From Kineosporia corallincola (lineage in GTDB: Bacteria; Actinomycetota; Actinomycetes; Actinomycetales; Kineosporiaceae): 64,000 bases of DNA. The translations under genes were made by a program, and so were the position numbers. Position 1 is the stretch's first letter. Every line of letters begins with the position of its first letter. Positions 24,195 through 32,329 of this stretch are shown here, piece by piece. The notes under the pieces are model-generated. The model worked only from the letters and a program-made list of their open reading frames with translations, was not told where the DNA came from and made no database searches. Location: assembly GCF_018499875.1 (NCBI RefSeq), contig NZ_JAHBAY010000005.1:1-64000 (forward strand), in the 5' to 3' direction.

Positions 24195-25091
24195 TCATGT
24201 CGACTCGATGTGCCCGACTCCGGACTCCGCTCCGGTCAGCGTGAGCGGCCAGGCCGCGGCGTCCACCCCGAGCGCCCACCGCAGGTAGGCCAGGGTGGTG
24301 CGGCGCAGCAGGCCGAGCACGGCCGGGTTCTCGTCGGTGGTCTCGGCGGCCTCGTACCCGGGGATGCCGCCCAGCGAGTGCTCCGCGCCGAACAGCGTCA
24401 GCAGGCTCTTCGGGCCGGGGCTGAGACGGTAGGCGTCGGTCATCCAGTCCGGGCCGCGCAGGCTCAGCGGGGAGTCGTCGCGGTCGCCGGCGACGATCAG
24501 TGCGGGGGCCCGCATCCCGGTGAAATCCGGGTTGATGAACGGGAACCGCTCAGCCGACTCCGGGGTGAGGTCCGCGCCGCTGCCGGCGGTGGCCAGGAGC
24601 ACGCCGGCCCTCACGCGCGGGTCGGACAGGTCCTCGGCGTCCCCGGTTCGGCGGTCGGGAACCCGCAGCCCGAGCAGGCTTCCGGCACTCTGCCCGCCGA
24701 AGGAGTGCCCGGCCACCGCGATCCGGCCGGGATCCAGACGCCCGCGCAGGCCGGGGACGGCGGCCTCGAGGCGGCCGAGATCGTCGAGCACACGCCGCAG
24801 GTCGTCGACCCGCGAGCGCCAGATGCCGGGCACGCGCGGGTCGCCGGGTTCCAGGCCGACGGTGCGGGAATCGAGGAAAGTGGGCTGCACGACGGCGAAT
24901 CCGTGGGCCGCCCAGTAGTCGGTCAGCGGGTGGTAGGCGTGGTGCGAGGAGCCGTAGCCGTGAGCGAACAGCACCACGGGCAGCCCGCCGCCGTGCACCG
25001 GCGCGGACACCCGCACCTGGAGGTCGGTGCCGCGGCCGGGCGCGGGGACCACCAGGGGCTCGACCGAAACGACAGGGATGCTCTCGGGCAT
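24195..25091 (-). CDS. Alpha/beta hydrolase (chlorophyllase/PAF-acetylhydrolase-like)
   Basis: This 298-aa cytosolic hydrolase has the strand PVVLFAHGYGSSHHAYHPL (oxyanion HG), the nucleophile elbow AVAGHSFGGQSAG, the acid region LIVAGDRDDSPL and a C-terminal His near LFGAEHSLGGIPG. Substrate not predictable. ATG 25091 has GGAGAGG upstream; the open frame continues upstream but is antisense to the TetR gene and not coding. The divergent TetR gene and two TetR-like operators lie within 95 bp. A promoter (TTGTCA, 17-nt spacer, TATCTT on the minus strand) is overlapped by those operators, so this gene is very probably repressed by that TetR protein. Confidence 0.9.
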   Translation of the reverse strand: MPESIPVVSVEPLVVPAPGRGTDLQVRVSAPVHGGGLPVVLFAHGYGSSHHAYHPLTDYWAAHGFAVVQPTFLDSRTVGLEPGDPRVPGIWRSRVDDLRRVLDDLGRLEAAVPGLRGRLDPGRIAVAGHSFGGQSAGSLLGLRVPDRRTGDAEDLSDPRVRAGVLLATAGSGADLTPESAERFPFINPDFTGMRAPALIVAGDRDDSPLSLRGPDWMTDAYRLSPGPKSLLTLFGAEHSLGGIPGYEAAETTDENPAVLGLLRRTTLAYLRWALGVDAAAWPLTLTGAESGVGHIEST

Positions 25092-25119
25092 GACAAGGCC
25101 TCTCCGGCAACGAGTATGA

Positions 25120-25171
25120 AAACGGGACGTCGTCCCGTTTCGAAGATATGGGACAGCGTCCCGGTTGACAA
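25120..25171 (-). promoter_or_regulatory. Promoter of the hydrolase gene with two TetR-type operators
   Basis: On the minus strand, TTGTCA (25166-25171) and TATCTT (25143-25148) are separated by exactly 17 nt, a good primary-sigma promoter. Operator 1 is AAACGGGACG-T-CGTCCCGTTT (25120-25140), a perfect 10-bp-arm palindrome downstream of the -10. Operator 2 is GGGAC-agc-GTCCC (25150-25162), sitting inside the spacer. The shared GGGAC/GTCCC core suggests one repressor binds both, and a third half site GTCCC lies next to the TetR start. Confidence 0.75.
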
Positions 25172-25184
25172 GTAGGCTGTCCCG

Positions 25185-25766
25185 GTGAGCCCGGACCAGA
25201 CCGCGCGCCCCCGCCGGGCCGACGCGCGCCGTAATCAGGAGGCCCTGCTCGCGGCGGCGGCCGGCGTCTTCGTGAGCTCGGGCGTCGAGGCGCCGATCCG
25301 CGAGATCGCGGCCCGGGCGGGCGTGGGCACGGCCACCATCTACCGGCACTTCCCCACCCGGGCCGACCTGATCGTCGCGGTCTACCGGCACCAGGTGGAG
25401 GCGCTGGCGCTGTCCGGCCCGCAATTGAGGACGACGAACACCGGCCCGCACGCGGCGCTGGCCGAATGGCTCGGCGAGTTCGTGGATTTCGTGATCACGA
25501 AGCAGGGCCTGCCGGCGGTGCTCCAGTCCGCCGACCCCTGCTACGACCCGCTGCACACCTACTTCGTGGAGCGACTGGAACCGGTGTGCCGCGAGCTGCT
25601 CGACGCCGCGGCCGAGGCCGGCGAGATCGCCCCCGGCCAGGACGCCTACGAGCTGATGCGGGGCATCGGCAGCCTGTGCGCCGGGGCGGGCACGAACCGG
25701 CGCTACGACGCCCGGCACCTGGTCGGGCTGCTGGTGGCGGGGCTACGGGTGGAGCCCCGCCGGTAG
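25185..25766 (+). CDS. TetR-family repressor
   Basis: This 193-aa repressor has an N-terminal HTH (ALLAAAAGVFVSSGVEAPIR, EIAARAGVGTATIYRHFPTR) and a C-terminal helical ligand domain. The GTG at 25185 lies directly after the operator region, with little leader. Divergent placement and the two GGGAC/GTCCC palindromes indicate that it controls both itself and the alpha/beta hydrolase; the inducer may be that enzyme's substrate. A long terminator hairpin follows. Confidence 0.92.
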   Translation: MSPDQTARPRRADARRNQEALLAAAAGVFVSSGVEAPIREIAARAGVGTATIYRHFPTRADLIVAVYRHQVEALALSGPQLRTTNTGPHAALAEWLGEFVDFVITKQGLPAVLQSADPCYDPLHTYFVERLEPVCRELLDAAAEAGEIAPGQDAYELMRGIGSLCAGAGTNRRYDARHLVGLLVAGLRVEPRR

Positions 25767-25794
25767 CCCGGTGCCCGATGCCCGGGAGAATCCA

Positions 25795-25848
25795 GAAGGA
25801 TCTCGGCACCGATCGGGGTGAGTGTCCCGATCGGCGCCGAGATCCTTC
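25795..25848. terminator. 23-bp terminator hairpin
   Basis: The left arm starts GAAGGATCTCGGCACC (25795-25817) and pairs with 25826-25848 with a single mismatch around an 8-nt loop. It lies between the convergent TetR and small membrane-protein genes and probably serves both. Confidence 0.8.
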
Positions 25849-25864
25849 CGCGGAACCGGTCCGC

Positions 25865-26203
25865 TCAGACCCCGGCACCGGCTCCCGGGTCCGCCGGCTG
25901 CGAGGGGCCGCCGGCGCCGGCCACGGGCACCAGTTGCCCCGCCCAGCCGGGTATCACCAAGGCCTGCGGGCCGGGCGTGATCGTCGCACCCCGGTGCGAC
26001 GCCGCCGTGACGACCGGCTCGTCCCGCGCGTTCCCGCCCGCCAGCTGTTCCATCAGCATCCCGATCGTCGTGACCAGACAGGCCACGACCTCCTCCGGGA
26101 CCTCCACCCGCCGGGCATGAGCCAGAGCGAGCAACGCCCCGACGGCCACCGGAATCAGGCTCCGGCGGCGGAATCGAAGGCGTATCGTGAGTTGCACGAA
26201 CAT
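25865..26203 (-). CDS. Small hypothetical protein with one hydrophobic segment
   Basis: This 112-aa protein of unknown family has a basic N-terminus (TIRLRFRRRS), a short hydrophobic stretch (LIPVAVGALLALAHA), a helical region with EEVVACLVTTIGMLMEQLAG, and a Gly/Pro/Ala-rich tail. The ATG at 26203 is preceded by AGGAGG at good spacing, the main reason to accept it. It could be membrane-associated. It faces a shared terminator on one side and a gene-free 340 bp on the other. Confidence 0.6.
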   Translation of the reverse strand: MFVQLTIRLRFRRRSLIPVAVGALLALAHARRVEVPEEVVACLVTTIGMLMEQLAGGNARDEPVVTAASHRGATITPGPQALVIPGWAGQLVPVAGAGGPSQPADPGAGAGV

Positions 26204-26543
26204 GGGTTCCTCCTGTGGTCGGGGGCCGCTGCCCGCTCTTGGTAGGGGATGGCAGCGGCCTCTAGGGTTTTGTCCTGCTCCGGCGCCTCATGAATGCGTC
26301 ACATTCCAGTCACCTCCCCTGATCGACTTTTCTTGATGGTGCTCCGTCCGGGTACGACAAGTCACGGCGGGCAGACCGTCACCGACGGGTTCACCAAGTC
26401 ACTGAATTACCGCCAGAATCCTGTCATCATGTCCGGAAGGCCGTACGGACATGGACGGACAATGACGGACGACCCCAGACCTGAGTGGCATCAACCGGTG
26501 GTGAGAAGTTCCTGCGCCGCCGTCGGCCGAGGGGACCGCCACC
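26204..26543. other. Intergenic region with short GGAC repeats
   Basis: No gene is seen in 340 bp. Near 26445-26475 the motif GGAC recurs (GGACATGGACGGAC, then TGACGGACGAC), a possible binding region for the downstream HTH regulator. The divergent promoters of the small membrane protein and the regulator must lie here. Confidence 0.35.
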
Positions 26544-27497
26544 GTGCCCGATGAGAAGCTCGCTGAGCTGACGAAAGAAGAAGTAGTCGACCGGTTCGCC
26601 GCGCGGCTTCGCGAATTCCGGCACCGGCTGGCCGAATCCGGGTCGCAGCGCACGCTGGAAGAGATCGGCGAGCACAGCGGTGTGGCCCGCAACACCGCCC
26701 GGGCATGGATCGAGGGCGACCGGCTTCCCCCGTCCCGCGACCTGGCTCAGACCGTCGCCCTCGCCTGCGGGGCGAGCCACGAGGAGGCGAGGGCCGCGGG
26801 CATCGCCTGGACAGCGGCCAACCGGGAACTGCTGCGCCGCCGCGACGAGTCGAACCGGGCCCGTCAGCGCAGCATCCGCCGGATGCCCGAGCCCGGGCCG
26901 GGACCGATCGGGGCGACGGCTCTCCCGTCGTCCACCGACTTGCTCCTCGGACCGAACGAGGAGACGAGCGTCGTCACCCGTTACCGCAACAACTCGGAGT
27001 TCTACCGTGCGGCGCTGGCCGACGCCGCGACCGCGGAGAGCGTCAGAGTGACCTACATCCGCCAGCATTCGCCGGACTACGTCACCAGCGAGGCCTCCAG
27101 CGCCTACTTCGCCGGGCTGCTGCAATGGGCGCGGGACGATGGCGCGCACGACCTCCGCCGCATCATCGGCATCCCGATGACCGGCGACCGACACGACCCA
27201 CGCATCCTCGCCTGGATGCGCGCCCACGCGCAGGAGACGGCCGACCTGAGAAACTACGAGGTCAAGGTCATCCCCTGGATGAGCCGCGGCGACGGTCTGA
27301 ACATGTGTCTCGTCGACGACCGCACGTCGTACGTCGCGGTGTCCGACGGCACCCGGCAGGGACTGTCCGGCGGTCGCGTGCAGGGCCCCCTCTTCAACGG
27401 GATGCTTCGCACACACTTTGACCAGTTATGGCAGTGCGGCGAGGTTTTCGAACGGTTCCTGGAGTCCGTACCGGTGACCCCCAGCCAGAGCGACTGA
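26544..27497 (+). CDS. XRE-type HTH regulator with C-terminal effector-like domain
   Basis: This 317-aa protein has an N-terminal HTH (RTLEEIGEHSGVARNTARAW, IEGDRLPPSRDLAQTVALAC) followed by a basic linker (RRRDESNRARQRSIRR). A C-terminal domain of about 170 residues (NSEFYRAALADAATAESVRV ... DDRTSYVAVSDGTRQGLSGG) may sense a ligand; its family was not recognised. It starts at GTG 26544 with AGGGGA upstream. It converges on the transporter remnant and HxlR genes. Target unknown. Confidence 0.82.
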   Translation: MPDEKLAELTKEEVVDRFAARLREFRHRLAESGSQRTLEEIGEHSGVARNTARAWIEGDRLPPSRDLAQTVALACGASHEEARAAGIAWTAANRELLRRRDESNRARQRSIRRMPEPGPGPIGATALPSSTDLLLGPNEETSVVTRYRNNSEFYRAALADAATAESVRVTYIRQHSPDYVTSEASSAYFAGLLQWARDDGAHDLRRIIGIPMTGDRHDPRILAWMRAHAQETADLRNYEVKVIPWMSRGDGLNMCLVDDRTSYVAVSDGTRQGLSGGRVQGPLFNGMLRTHFDQLWQCGEVFERFLESVPVTPSQSD

Positions 27498-27510
27498 CCC
27501 GCCGCGCACA

Positions 27511-27672
27511 TCACCTCATGTCGCCTCGGCCCGGAGGCACCCGCACTGCGGAGGTGAAGTCGAGCCCGAGGTCGTCGCGCGTGGGCATCACCCTGATGAA
27601 CAGCCCCGCCCCGACGGTGTTCACGAGCGCGGCGGCGGCCATCCAGCGTGGCGGGGAGGACGTCGACGGCAT
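27511..27672 (-). pseudogene. N-terminal remnant of a membrane transporter
   Basis: This 53-codon frame, MPSTSSPPRWMAAAALVNTV followed by GAGLFIRV, reads like the first transmembrane helix of a major-facilitator transporter and then stops after an unrelated-looking tail. It begins 20 nt after the HxlR stop codon on the same strand, so it once may have been the second gene of that unit. Call based only on the hydrophobic start and position. Confidence 0.35.
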
Positions 27673-27692
27673 CGTTCCGGCTTCGTTCCGGC

Positions 27693-28094
27693 TCAGGAGG
27701 AGACCCGCGTGTCGTACTCCTCGCGGTGGGTGAACACCTCGTCCATGTTCTGCTGCGCCCAGGAGCGCAGGCCACGGGTCATCTGGTGCAGCGAGCGCCC
27801 GAGGGCGGTGAGCTCGTAGGTGACGGTGACCGGGACGGTCGGGGTGACGCTGCGGGTGAGCAGGCCGTCGCGCTCCAGCGAGCGCAGCGTCTGGGTGAGC
27901 ATCTTCTGGCTCACGCCGGCCAGGAGCCGGGACAGGCCGGAGTAGCGCATCGGGGTGGGCACGCCGGTGCCGTCCTGGGCGTCGCCGCCCAGCGCGCAGA
28001 GGATGAGCACGACCCACTTGTCCGAGATCCGGGCCAGCAGCTGGCGGCTGGGGCAGACCGCCAGGAACGCGTCGTACTGGGCCTTGGTGCTCAT
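27693..28094 (-). CDS. HxlR-family winged-helix regulator
   Basis: This 133-aa regulator has typical HxlR features: a Cys near the N-terminus (FLAVCPSRQLLARISDKWVV), LILCALGG, the recognition-helix segment SRLLAGVSQKMLTQTLRSLE, the wing (DGLLTRSVTPTVPVTVTYEL) and TALGRSLHQMTRGLRSW. Members often sense aldehydes or electrophiles through the Cys. It is divergent from an aldo/keto reductase, a common target arrangement, and a GCACT/AGTGC inverted repeat lies between them. Confidence 0.93.
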   Translation of the reverse strand: MSTKAQYDAFLAVCPSRQLLARISDKWVVLILCALGGDAQDGTGVPTPMRYSGLSRLLAGVSQKMLTQTLRSLERDGLLTRSVTPTVPVTVTYELTALGRSLHQMTRGLRSWAQQNMDEVFTHREEYDTRVSS

Positions 28095-28110
28095 GGTGCC
28101 GCCTCTCGTG

Positions 28111-28140
28111 GTGCCTTACGCACTCTGAAGTGCCTACTTC
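28111..28140. promoter_or_regulatory. Candidate HxlR operator
   Basis: GCACT (28120-28124) and AGTGC (28129-28133) form an inverted repeat with a 4-nt spacer. They are framed by two direct copies of GTGCCTAC/GTGCCTTAC, about 20 nt before the HxlR start and 85 nt before the reductase start. Confidence 0.45.
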
Positions 28141-28218
28141 CCGCTGGGGAGCTGCTCTCCAATACTCATGCAGGCAGGCGCCCGGCGCCATCCCGGTCCA
28201 CGACGAGAGGCTCCACCG

Positions 28219-29109
28219 ATGAACGCGATCTCCCCCTCCCTGCCCGGCGGCACCTGGACGCTGGGTGACACCACGGTCAGCCGCTTCGGCTACGGGGCCA
28301 TGCAGCTGGCCGGGCCGTGGGTGATGGGCCCGCCCGCCGACCGGGACGGCGCGCTGGCGGTGCTGCGTGCGGCGGCCGGGCTGGGCATCACCCACCTCGA
28401 CACCAGTCAGGCGTACGGGCCGGCCGTCACCAACGAGCTGATCCGCGAGGCGCTGCACCCCTACCCGGACGCGTTGTTCGTGGCGACCAAGGTCGGGGCC
28501 GACCGGGACGGGCAGGGCGGCTGGCCGGTGGCCCGGGGCCCGCAGGACCTGCGCCGGCAGGTGCACGAGAACCTGCGCAGCCTCGGGGTGGAGCGGCTCG
28601 ACCTGGTGAATCTCCGCATGGGGAACGCCCAGGGCCGGCTTCCCGGATCGGTCACCGAGGCGTTCGGCACGCTCGCGCAGCTGCGCGACGAGGGCCTGAT
28701 CCGGCATCTCGGCGTCAGCAACGTCACCGCCGGGCAGGTCGAGCAGGCGCGCGGCATCGCGCCGGTGGTGTGCGTGCAGAACATGTACAACCTGGCCCAC
28801 CGCGAGGACGACGCCCTGATCGACGCCCTGGCCGCCGACGGCATCGCCTACGTGCCGTTCTTCCCGCTCGGCGGTTTCACCCCGCTCCAGTCCGGGACGC
28901 TGTCGGCGGTCGCCGCCCGCCGGGGCTCGACCCCGATGGCGGTGGCGCTGGCCTGGCTGCTGCACCGCTCGCCGAACATCCTGCTGATCCCCGGAACGTC
29001 GTCCACGGAGCACCTGCGCGAGAACGTGGCCGGTGCGGGCCTCGAGCTGTCGGAGGCGGACCTGGCCGAACTGGACTCGATCGGCACAGGAAACCCGGTC
29101 GGGGCATGA
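28219..29109 (+). CDS. Aldo/keto reductase
   Basis: This 296-aa NADPH-dependent oxidoreductase of the aldo/keto reductase fold shows RFGYGAMQLAG at the start and the catalytic Asp and Tyr in LDTSQAYGPAVTNELIREAL. Lys is in LFVATKVG, LRMGN stands where most members have LHR, and IPGTSSTEHLRENVAGAG is the cofactor loop. The usual catalytic His site (LHRxD) reads NLRMGN here, so kinetics may differ from standard members. ATG 28219 has GAGAGG upstream. It is divergent from the HxlR gene, which probably controls it, and is similar to the second aldo/keto reductase at 34538-35371. Confidence 0.92.
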   Translation: MNAISPSLPGGTWTLGDTTVSRFGYGAMQLAGPWVMGPPADRDGALAVLRAAAGLGITHLDTSQAYGPAVTNELIREALHPYPDALFVATKVGADRDGQGGWPVARGPQDLRRQVHENLRSLGVERLDLVNLRMGNAQGRLPGSVTEAFGTLAQLRDEGLIRHLGVSNVTAGQVEQARGIAPVVCVQNMYNLAHREDDALIDALAADGIAYVPFFPLGGFTPLQSGTLSAVAARRGSTPMAVALAWLLHRSPNILLIPGTSSTEHLRENVAGAGLELSEADLAELDSIGTGNPVGA

Positions 29110-29113
29110 GAAA

Positions 29114-29134
29114 GGCGGGGTCGCATCCCCCGCC
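29114..29134 (+). terminator. Short terminator hairpin
   Basis: GGCGGGG (29114-29120) pairs with CCCCGCC (29128-29134) around a 7-nt loop, directly after the aldo/keto reductase stop codon. Confidence 0.5.
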
Positions 29135-29144
29135 ACTACCTACG

Positions 29145-29178
29145 TTATAGCGGGTGGGGGGCCTTGCGGCAAGGCCCC
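29145..29178 (+). promoter_or_regulatory. Candidate rifamycin-associated element (RAE) and -10 box of the helR-like gene
   Basis: GGGGCCTTGC (29158-29167), a central G, and GCAAGGCCCC (29169-29178) make a perfect 21-bp palindrome. It closely resembles the RAE, the GGGGCTTGCGGCAAG-type inverted repeat that precedes rifamycin-induced resistance genes in actinobacteria, as I recall it. A TTATAG box (29145-29150) lies just upstream. The element is 46 nt before the start of the HelR-like gene. Confidence 0.7.
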
Positions 29179-29223
29179 GGGCAGGCCCCACAATCGGGCG
29201 GTCGAGGATCGGAGTCCCCTCCC

Positions 29224-31452
29224 ATGAACACCCCCACCCGCAGCGCGTTCGCCCTGCCCGGCGATCTGCGCGCCAAGGCCGACCCGGCCCTGATCGGTTC
29301 CGACGAAAGGCATTTCGCGGCGATCGAGCAAACCCTGGAGCAGTCGATCGGCGACCTGTCCGCCCGCCTGGACGAGCAGCGCCGGGCCCCGGGCGGCGGC
29401 GGGCCGCGGGCGCTGGAACGCGACACCGAGATCCACCGGCTCACCGCCCGCCTGCGCACGCTGCGCCGCTTCGGCCTGGACCTGTGCCTGGGCCGGATGG
29501 TGCCGGACGGCAACGGCCTGCCGGCAGGTGAGCGAGCGGGCGAGCAACCCGGCGAACCGGTGTACGTCGGGCGTCTGGGCCTGACCGACCGGGACGGCCG
29601 GCGCCTGCTGCACGACTGGCGCTCGCCGGTCGCCGAGCCGTTCTTCGGTGCCACGCACGGCAATCCGATGGGTCTGGCCAGCCGCCGCCGCTACCGCTGG
29701 ACCCGCGGGCGGATCAGTGACTACTGGGACGAGGTGTTCACCGCCGAGGGTCTGGAGCGGGCGAAGGCGGGTCACGCCGCCCTCGACGACCAGTCCGCGT
29801 TCATCGCCGGCCTGGGCGAGAACCGCTCGCCACGCATGCGCGACGTGCTCGCCACCATCCAGGCCGACCAGGACGCGATCATCCGGGCCGGATCGCGCGG
29901 CACCCTGGTGGTCGACGGCGGGCCGGGCACCGGCAAAACCGTGGTCGCGCTGCACCGTTCGGCCTATCTGCTGTACTCCGACCCCCGGCTGGGGCACCGG
30001 CGCGGCGGCATCCTGTTCGTCGGCCCGCACCAGCCCTATCTGGACTACGTGTCCGACGTGCTGCCCAGTCTGGGCGAGGAGGGCGTGCAGACCTGCACGC
30101 TGCGCGACCTGACCCCCGAGGGGGCGTCGGCGCGGCCGGAGACCGACCCGGAGGTGGCCCGGCTGAAGTCGTCGGCGCACGTGACCGGCGTGATCGACGC
30201 CGCCGTGCGGTTCTACGAGGACCCGCCGGCCGAGGGCCTGGAGGTGTCCACCCCGTGGGGCGACGCCTGGATCGGCCCGGGTGAGTGGGCCGCCGCCTTC
30301 GCCGCGCCGCCGCCCGGCACCCCGCACAACGAGGCGCCCGCGATCATCCTCGACGAGCTGACCTCGATCGTCGCCGCCCAGTACCCCCAGGACGACGGAA
30401 CCGGGGACGACGCGACAACCGGTGAGGTCTCCGCGCCGCCGTCCCCGGAACTGCTGCGCCGGGCCCTGCGGCAGAACGAGGAACTGGCCGGCGCGCTCAA
30501 CCGGGCCTGGCCCTACCTGGAGCCGGGCGACCTGGTGGCGGACCTGTGGAGCGTGCCGGCCTACCTGCGCCGCTGCGCGCCGCACCTGGACCGTGACCAG
30601 GTGCGGCTGCTCCAGCGTCCCCGCCCGCGCGGGTGGACGGAGTCCGACCTGCCGTTCCTGGACGCCGCCCGGCACCGGCTGGGCGATCCGGCCTGGGCCC
30701 GGCGCCGCGAGCGGCAGCAGGCCGCGATCGCCGCCGAGGCCGGCCGCCGGGCCGACGTGGCCGCCGAGATCGTCCAGGCGGACGACGATTTCGAGGGCGC
30801 CGTGACGATGCTGACCGGGCAGGACCTGAAGGACGCCCTGATCGACGAGGCCGGCCGGCCCACCAGCACACCCGACCGGCTGGCCGGGCCGTTCGCGCAC
30901 GTCGTGGTGGACGAGGCCCAGGAACTCACCGACGCGCAGTGGCAGATGCTGTTGCTGCGCAACCCCTCCCGCAGTTTCACCGTGGTCGGTGACCGGGCCC
31001 AGGCCAGCCACGGCTTCACCGGCACCTGGAGGGAGCGGCTGGAACGCGCCGGGCTGGACCGGATCGAGCTGGCGTCGCTGAGCGTCAACTACCGCACGCC
31101 GGAGGAGGTGATGACGGAGGCCGAGCCGGTGATCCGCGCCGTTCTTCCGGATGCGAACGTGCCCACGTCGATCCGCCGGAGCGGTCTTCCCGTCGTCCAT
31201 GGTTCGCCCGGCGACCTGACCGACGTGCTGGACGCGTGGCTGGAGCAGAACCAGGACGGAACGGCCTGTGTGATCGGCGATTTCCGGTTCCGGCCGCGGC
31301 CGCGGGTGCGCTCGCTGACCCCCGAGCTGGCCAAGGGGCTGGAGTTCGACCTGGTGGTGCTGGTCGACCCGGAGAAGCTCGGCGCGGTGGACCGTTACGT
31401 CGCGATGACGCGGGCCACCCGTCAGCTGGTCGTGCTCAGCGACGAGACCTGA
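29224..31452 (+). CDS. helR: HelD/HelR-type RNA polymerase-associated helicase
   Basis: This 742-aa UvrD/Rep-like superfamily 1 ATPase has a long N-terminal coiled segment (about 25-85). Motif I is VVDGGPGTGKTVVALHRSAY (P-loop at about 231-239), Walker B is HVVVDEAQELTDAQW, motif III is FTVVGDRAQASHGF, and C-terminal motifs are SVNYRTPEEV, LAKGLEFDLVVLVDP and RYVAMTRATRQLVVL. HelD proteins remove stalled or inhibited RNA polymerase from DNA; the HelR subgroup also displaces rifamycins and gives resistance. The RAE-like palindrome upstream supports HelR. ATG 29224 is chosen over the longer frame from 29164 because the alignment starts there. The 3' end overlaps the convergent ribokinase-like gene by 31 bp. 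Confidence 0.9.
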   Translation: MNTPTRSAFALPGDLRAKADPALIGSDERHFAAIEQTLEQSIGDLSARLDEQRRAPGGGGPRALERDTEIHRLTARLRTLRRFGLDLCLGRMVPDGNGLPAGERAGEQPGEPVYVGRLGLTDRDGRRLLHDWRSPVAEPFFGATHGNPMGLASRRRYRWTRGRISDYWDEVFTAEGLERAKAGHAALDDQSAFIAGLGENRSPRMRDVLATIQADQDAIIRAGSRGTLVVDGGPGTGKTVVALHRSAYLLYSDPRLGHRRGGILFVGPHQPYLDYVSDVLPSLGEEGVQTCTLRDLTPEGASARPETDPEVARLKSSAHVTGVIDAAVRFYEDPPAEGLEVSTPWGDAWIGPGEWAAAFAAPPPGTPHNEAPAIILDELTSIVAAQYPQDDGTGDDATTGEVSAPPSPELLRRALRQNEELAGALNRAWPYLEPGDLVADLWSVPAYLRRCAPHLDRDQVRLLQRPRPRGWTESDLPFLDAARHRLGDPAWARRRERQQAAIAAEAGRRADVAAEIVQADDDFEGAVTMLTGQDLKDALIDEAGRPTSTPDRLAGPFAHVVVDEAQELTDAQWQMLLLRNPSRSFTVVGDRAQASHGFTGTWRERLERAGLDRIELASLSVNYRTPEEVMTEAEPVIRAVLPDANVPTSIRRSGLPVVHGSPGDLTDVLDAWLEQNQDGTACVIGDFRFRPRPRVRSLTPELAKGLEFDLVVLVDPEKLGAVDRYVAMTRATRQLVVLSDET

Positions 31453-32120
31453 TCGCGGGTGGGCAGCGCGCCGCGCGGGCCCGGGGCGGTGGCCGACCAG
31501 GCCGCCGCCCGCACCGCGGTGTCCACGGCCTCGGGCAGCGGGACCTTCTCGGCCAGCAGCACCGCCAGCACCCCGCGGAAGCAGTCGTCGGCACCGGCGG
31601 TGTCGACGACGCGCACCGGCGGCGCCGGCACCAGCCGGGGCCGGGCGCCCTGCGCCGCCATCAGGGCCCCCGAGGCACCCATCGGCACGATCACGCTCAC
31701 CCGCAGCCGCTCGGCCAGATCCCGCGCCTGCGAGAACAATTCGTCCACCGTGGTGCCCGGGGCGGTGCGGGAGAGCACCCCGACGGTCGGCGGGTCGGGC
31801 ACCAGCACGTGCACGAACGGCGCGAGAACGTCCACCCAGGCGGCGATCTGGTCCGGGTGGTCGCCGTACGACGGGGTCGGGTCGAGCATCACCTTGCCCC
31901 GGGCGTGGTACAGCGCGGTGCGCACCACGTCGGCCGGCACGTCCAGGTTCACCAGCAGCGCGTCGGCGTTGGCCACCGTGTCGGCGCTGACGTCGGCCGG
32001 GCAGACCGGGTGCCCCGACCCGTCGACGGTGGCCACGCCCGGGCCGTCCAGGAACGCCGCGGCGGCGACGGCCTGATCGGCACGCATGCCGACGATCACG
32101 ACATGGTTCATCCGGCTCAT
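31422..32120 (-). CDS. PfkB/ribokinase-family protein, shortened
   Basis: This 232-aa protein is well below the roughly 300 aa of ribokinases. The C-terminal half keeps the family pattern: ALLVNLDVPADVV, KVMLDPTPSYG, VIVPMGASGALMA, and the anion hole/base motif DTAGADDCFRGVLAVLL, with the catalytic Asp kept although GAGD is changed to GADD. The N-terminal half, which normally carries the sugar-binding lid and GGKGAN motif, is compressed to MNHVVIVGMRADQAVAAAAF. It may be inactive or have a changed substrate. ATG 32120 has GGGAGG 9 nt upstream; ATG 32111 is an alternative. Confidence 0.7.
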   Translation of the reverse strand: MSRMNHVVIVGMRADQAVAAAAFLDGPGVATVDGSGHPVCPADVSADTVANADALLVNLDVPADVVRTALYHARGKVMLDPTPSYGDHPDQIAAWVDVLAPFVHVLVPDPPTVGVLSRTAPGTTVDELFSQARDLAERLRVSVIVPMGASGALMAAQGARPRLVPAPPVRVVDTAGADDCFRGVLAVLLAEKVPLPEAVDTAVRAAAWSATAPGPRGALPTRDQVSSLSTTS

Positions 32121-32329
32121 GCGACCAGGCCTCCCGACGGGGATCAGGGTCCGATCGTAGGGGGCCGCCGGGGCACGGGCCCGGGCTGTCATGCTCCCGG
32201 CCCAGCGCCCGCGGGCCCGCCGCAAGCCGGGCCCGCGTGCGGCGTCACCCGTTCGGCCGTACCGAATCGGGCGCGCATGGCCTACTTTGGCGCGTCCGCC
32301 CGGATTCGCAGCACAGAAGCAGAGGACAC

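Noticed and set aside
29140-31200. Open minus-strand frame of nearly 700 codons
   Set aside because: It lies opposite the helicase gene, whose P-loop and helicase motifs are unmistakable; the antisense product has no recognisable domain.
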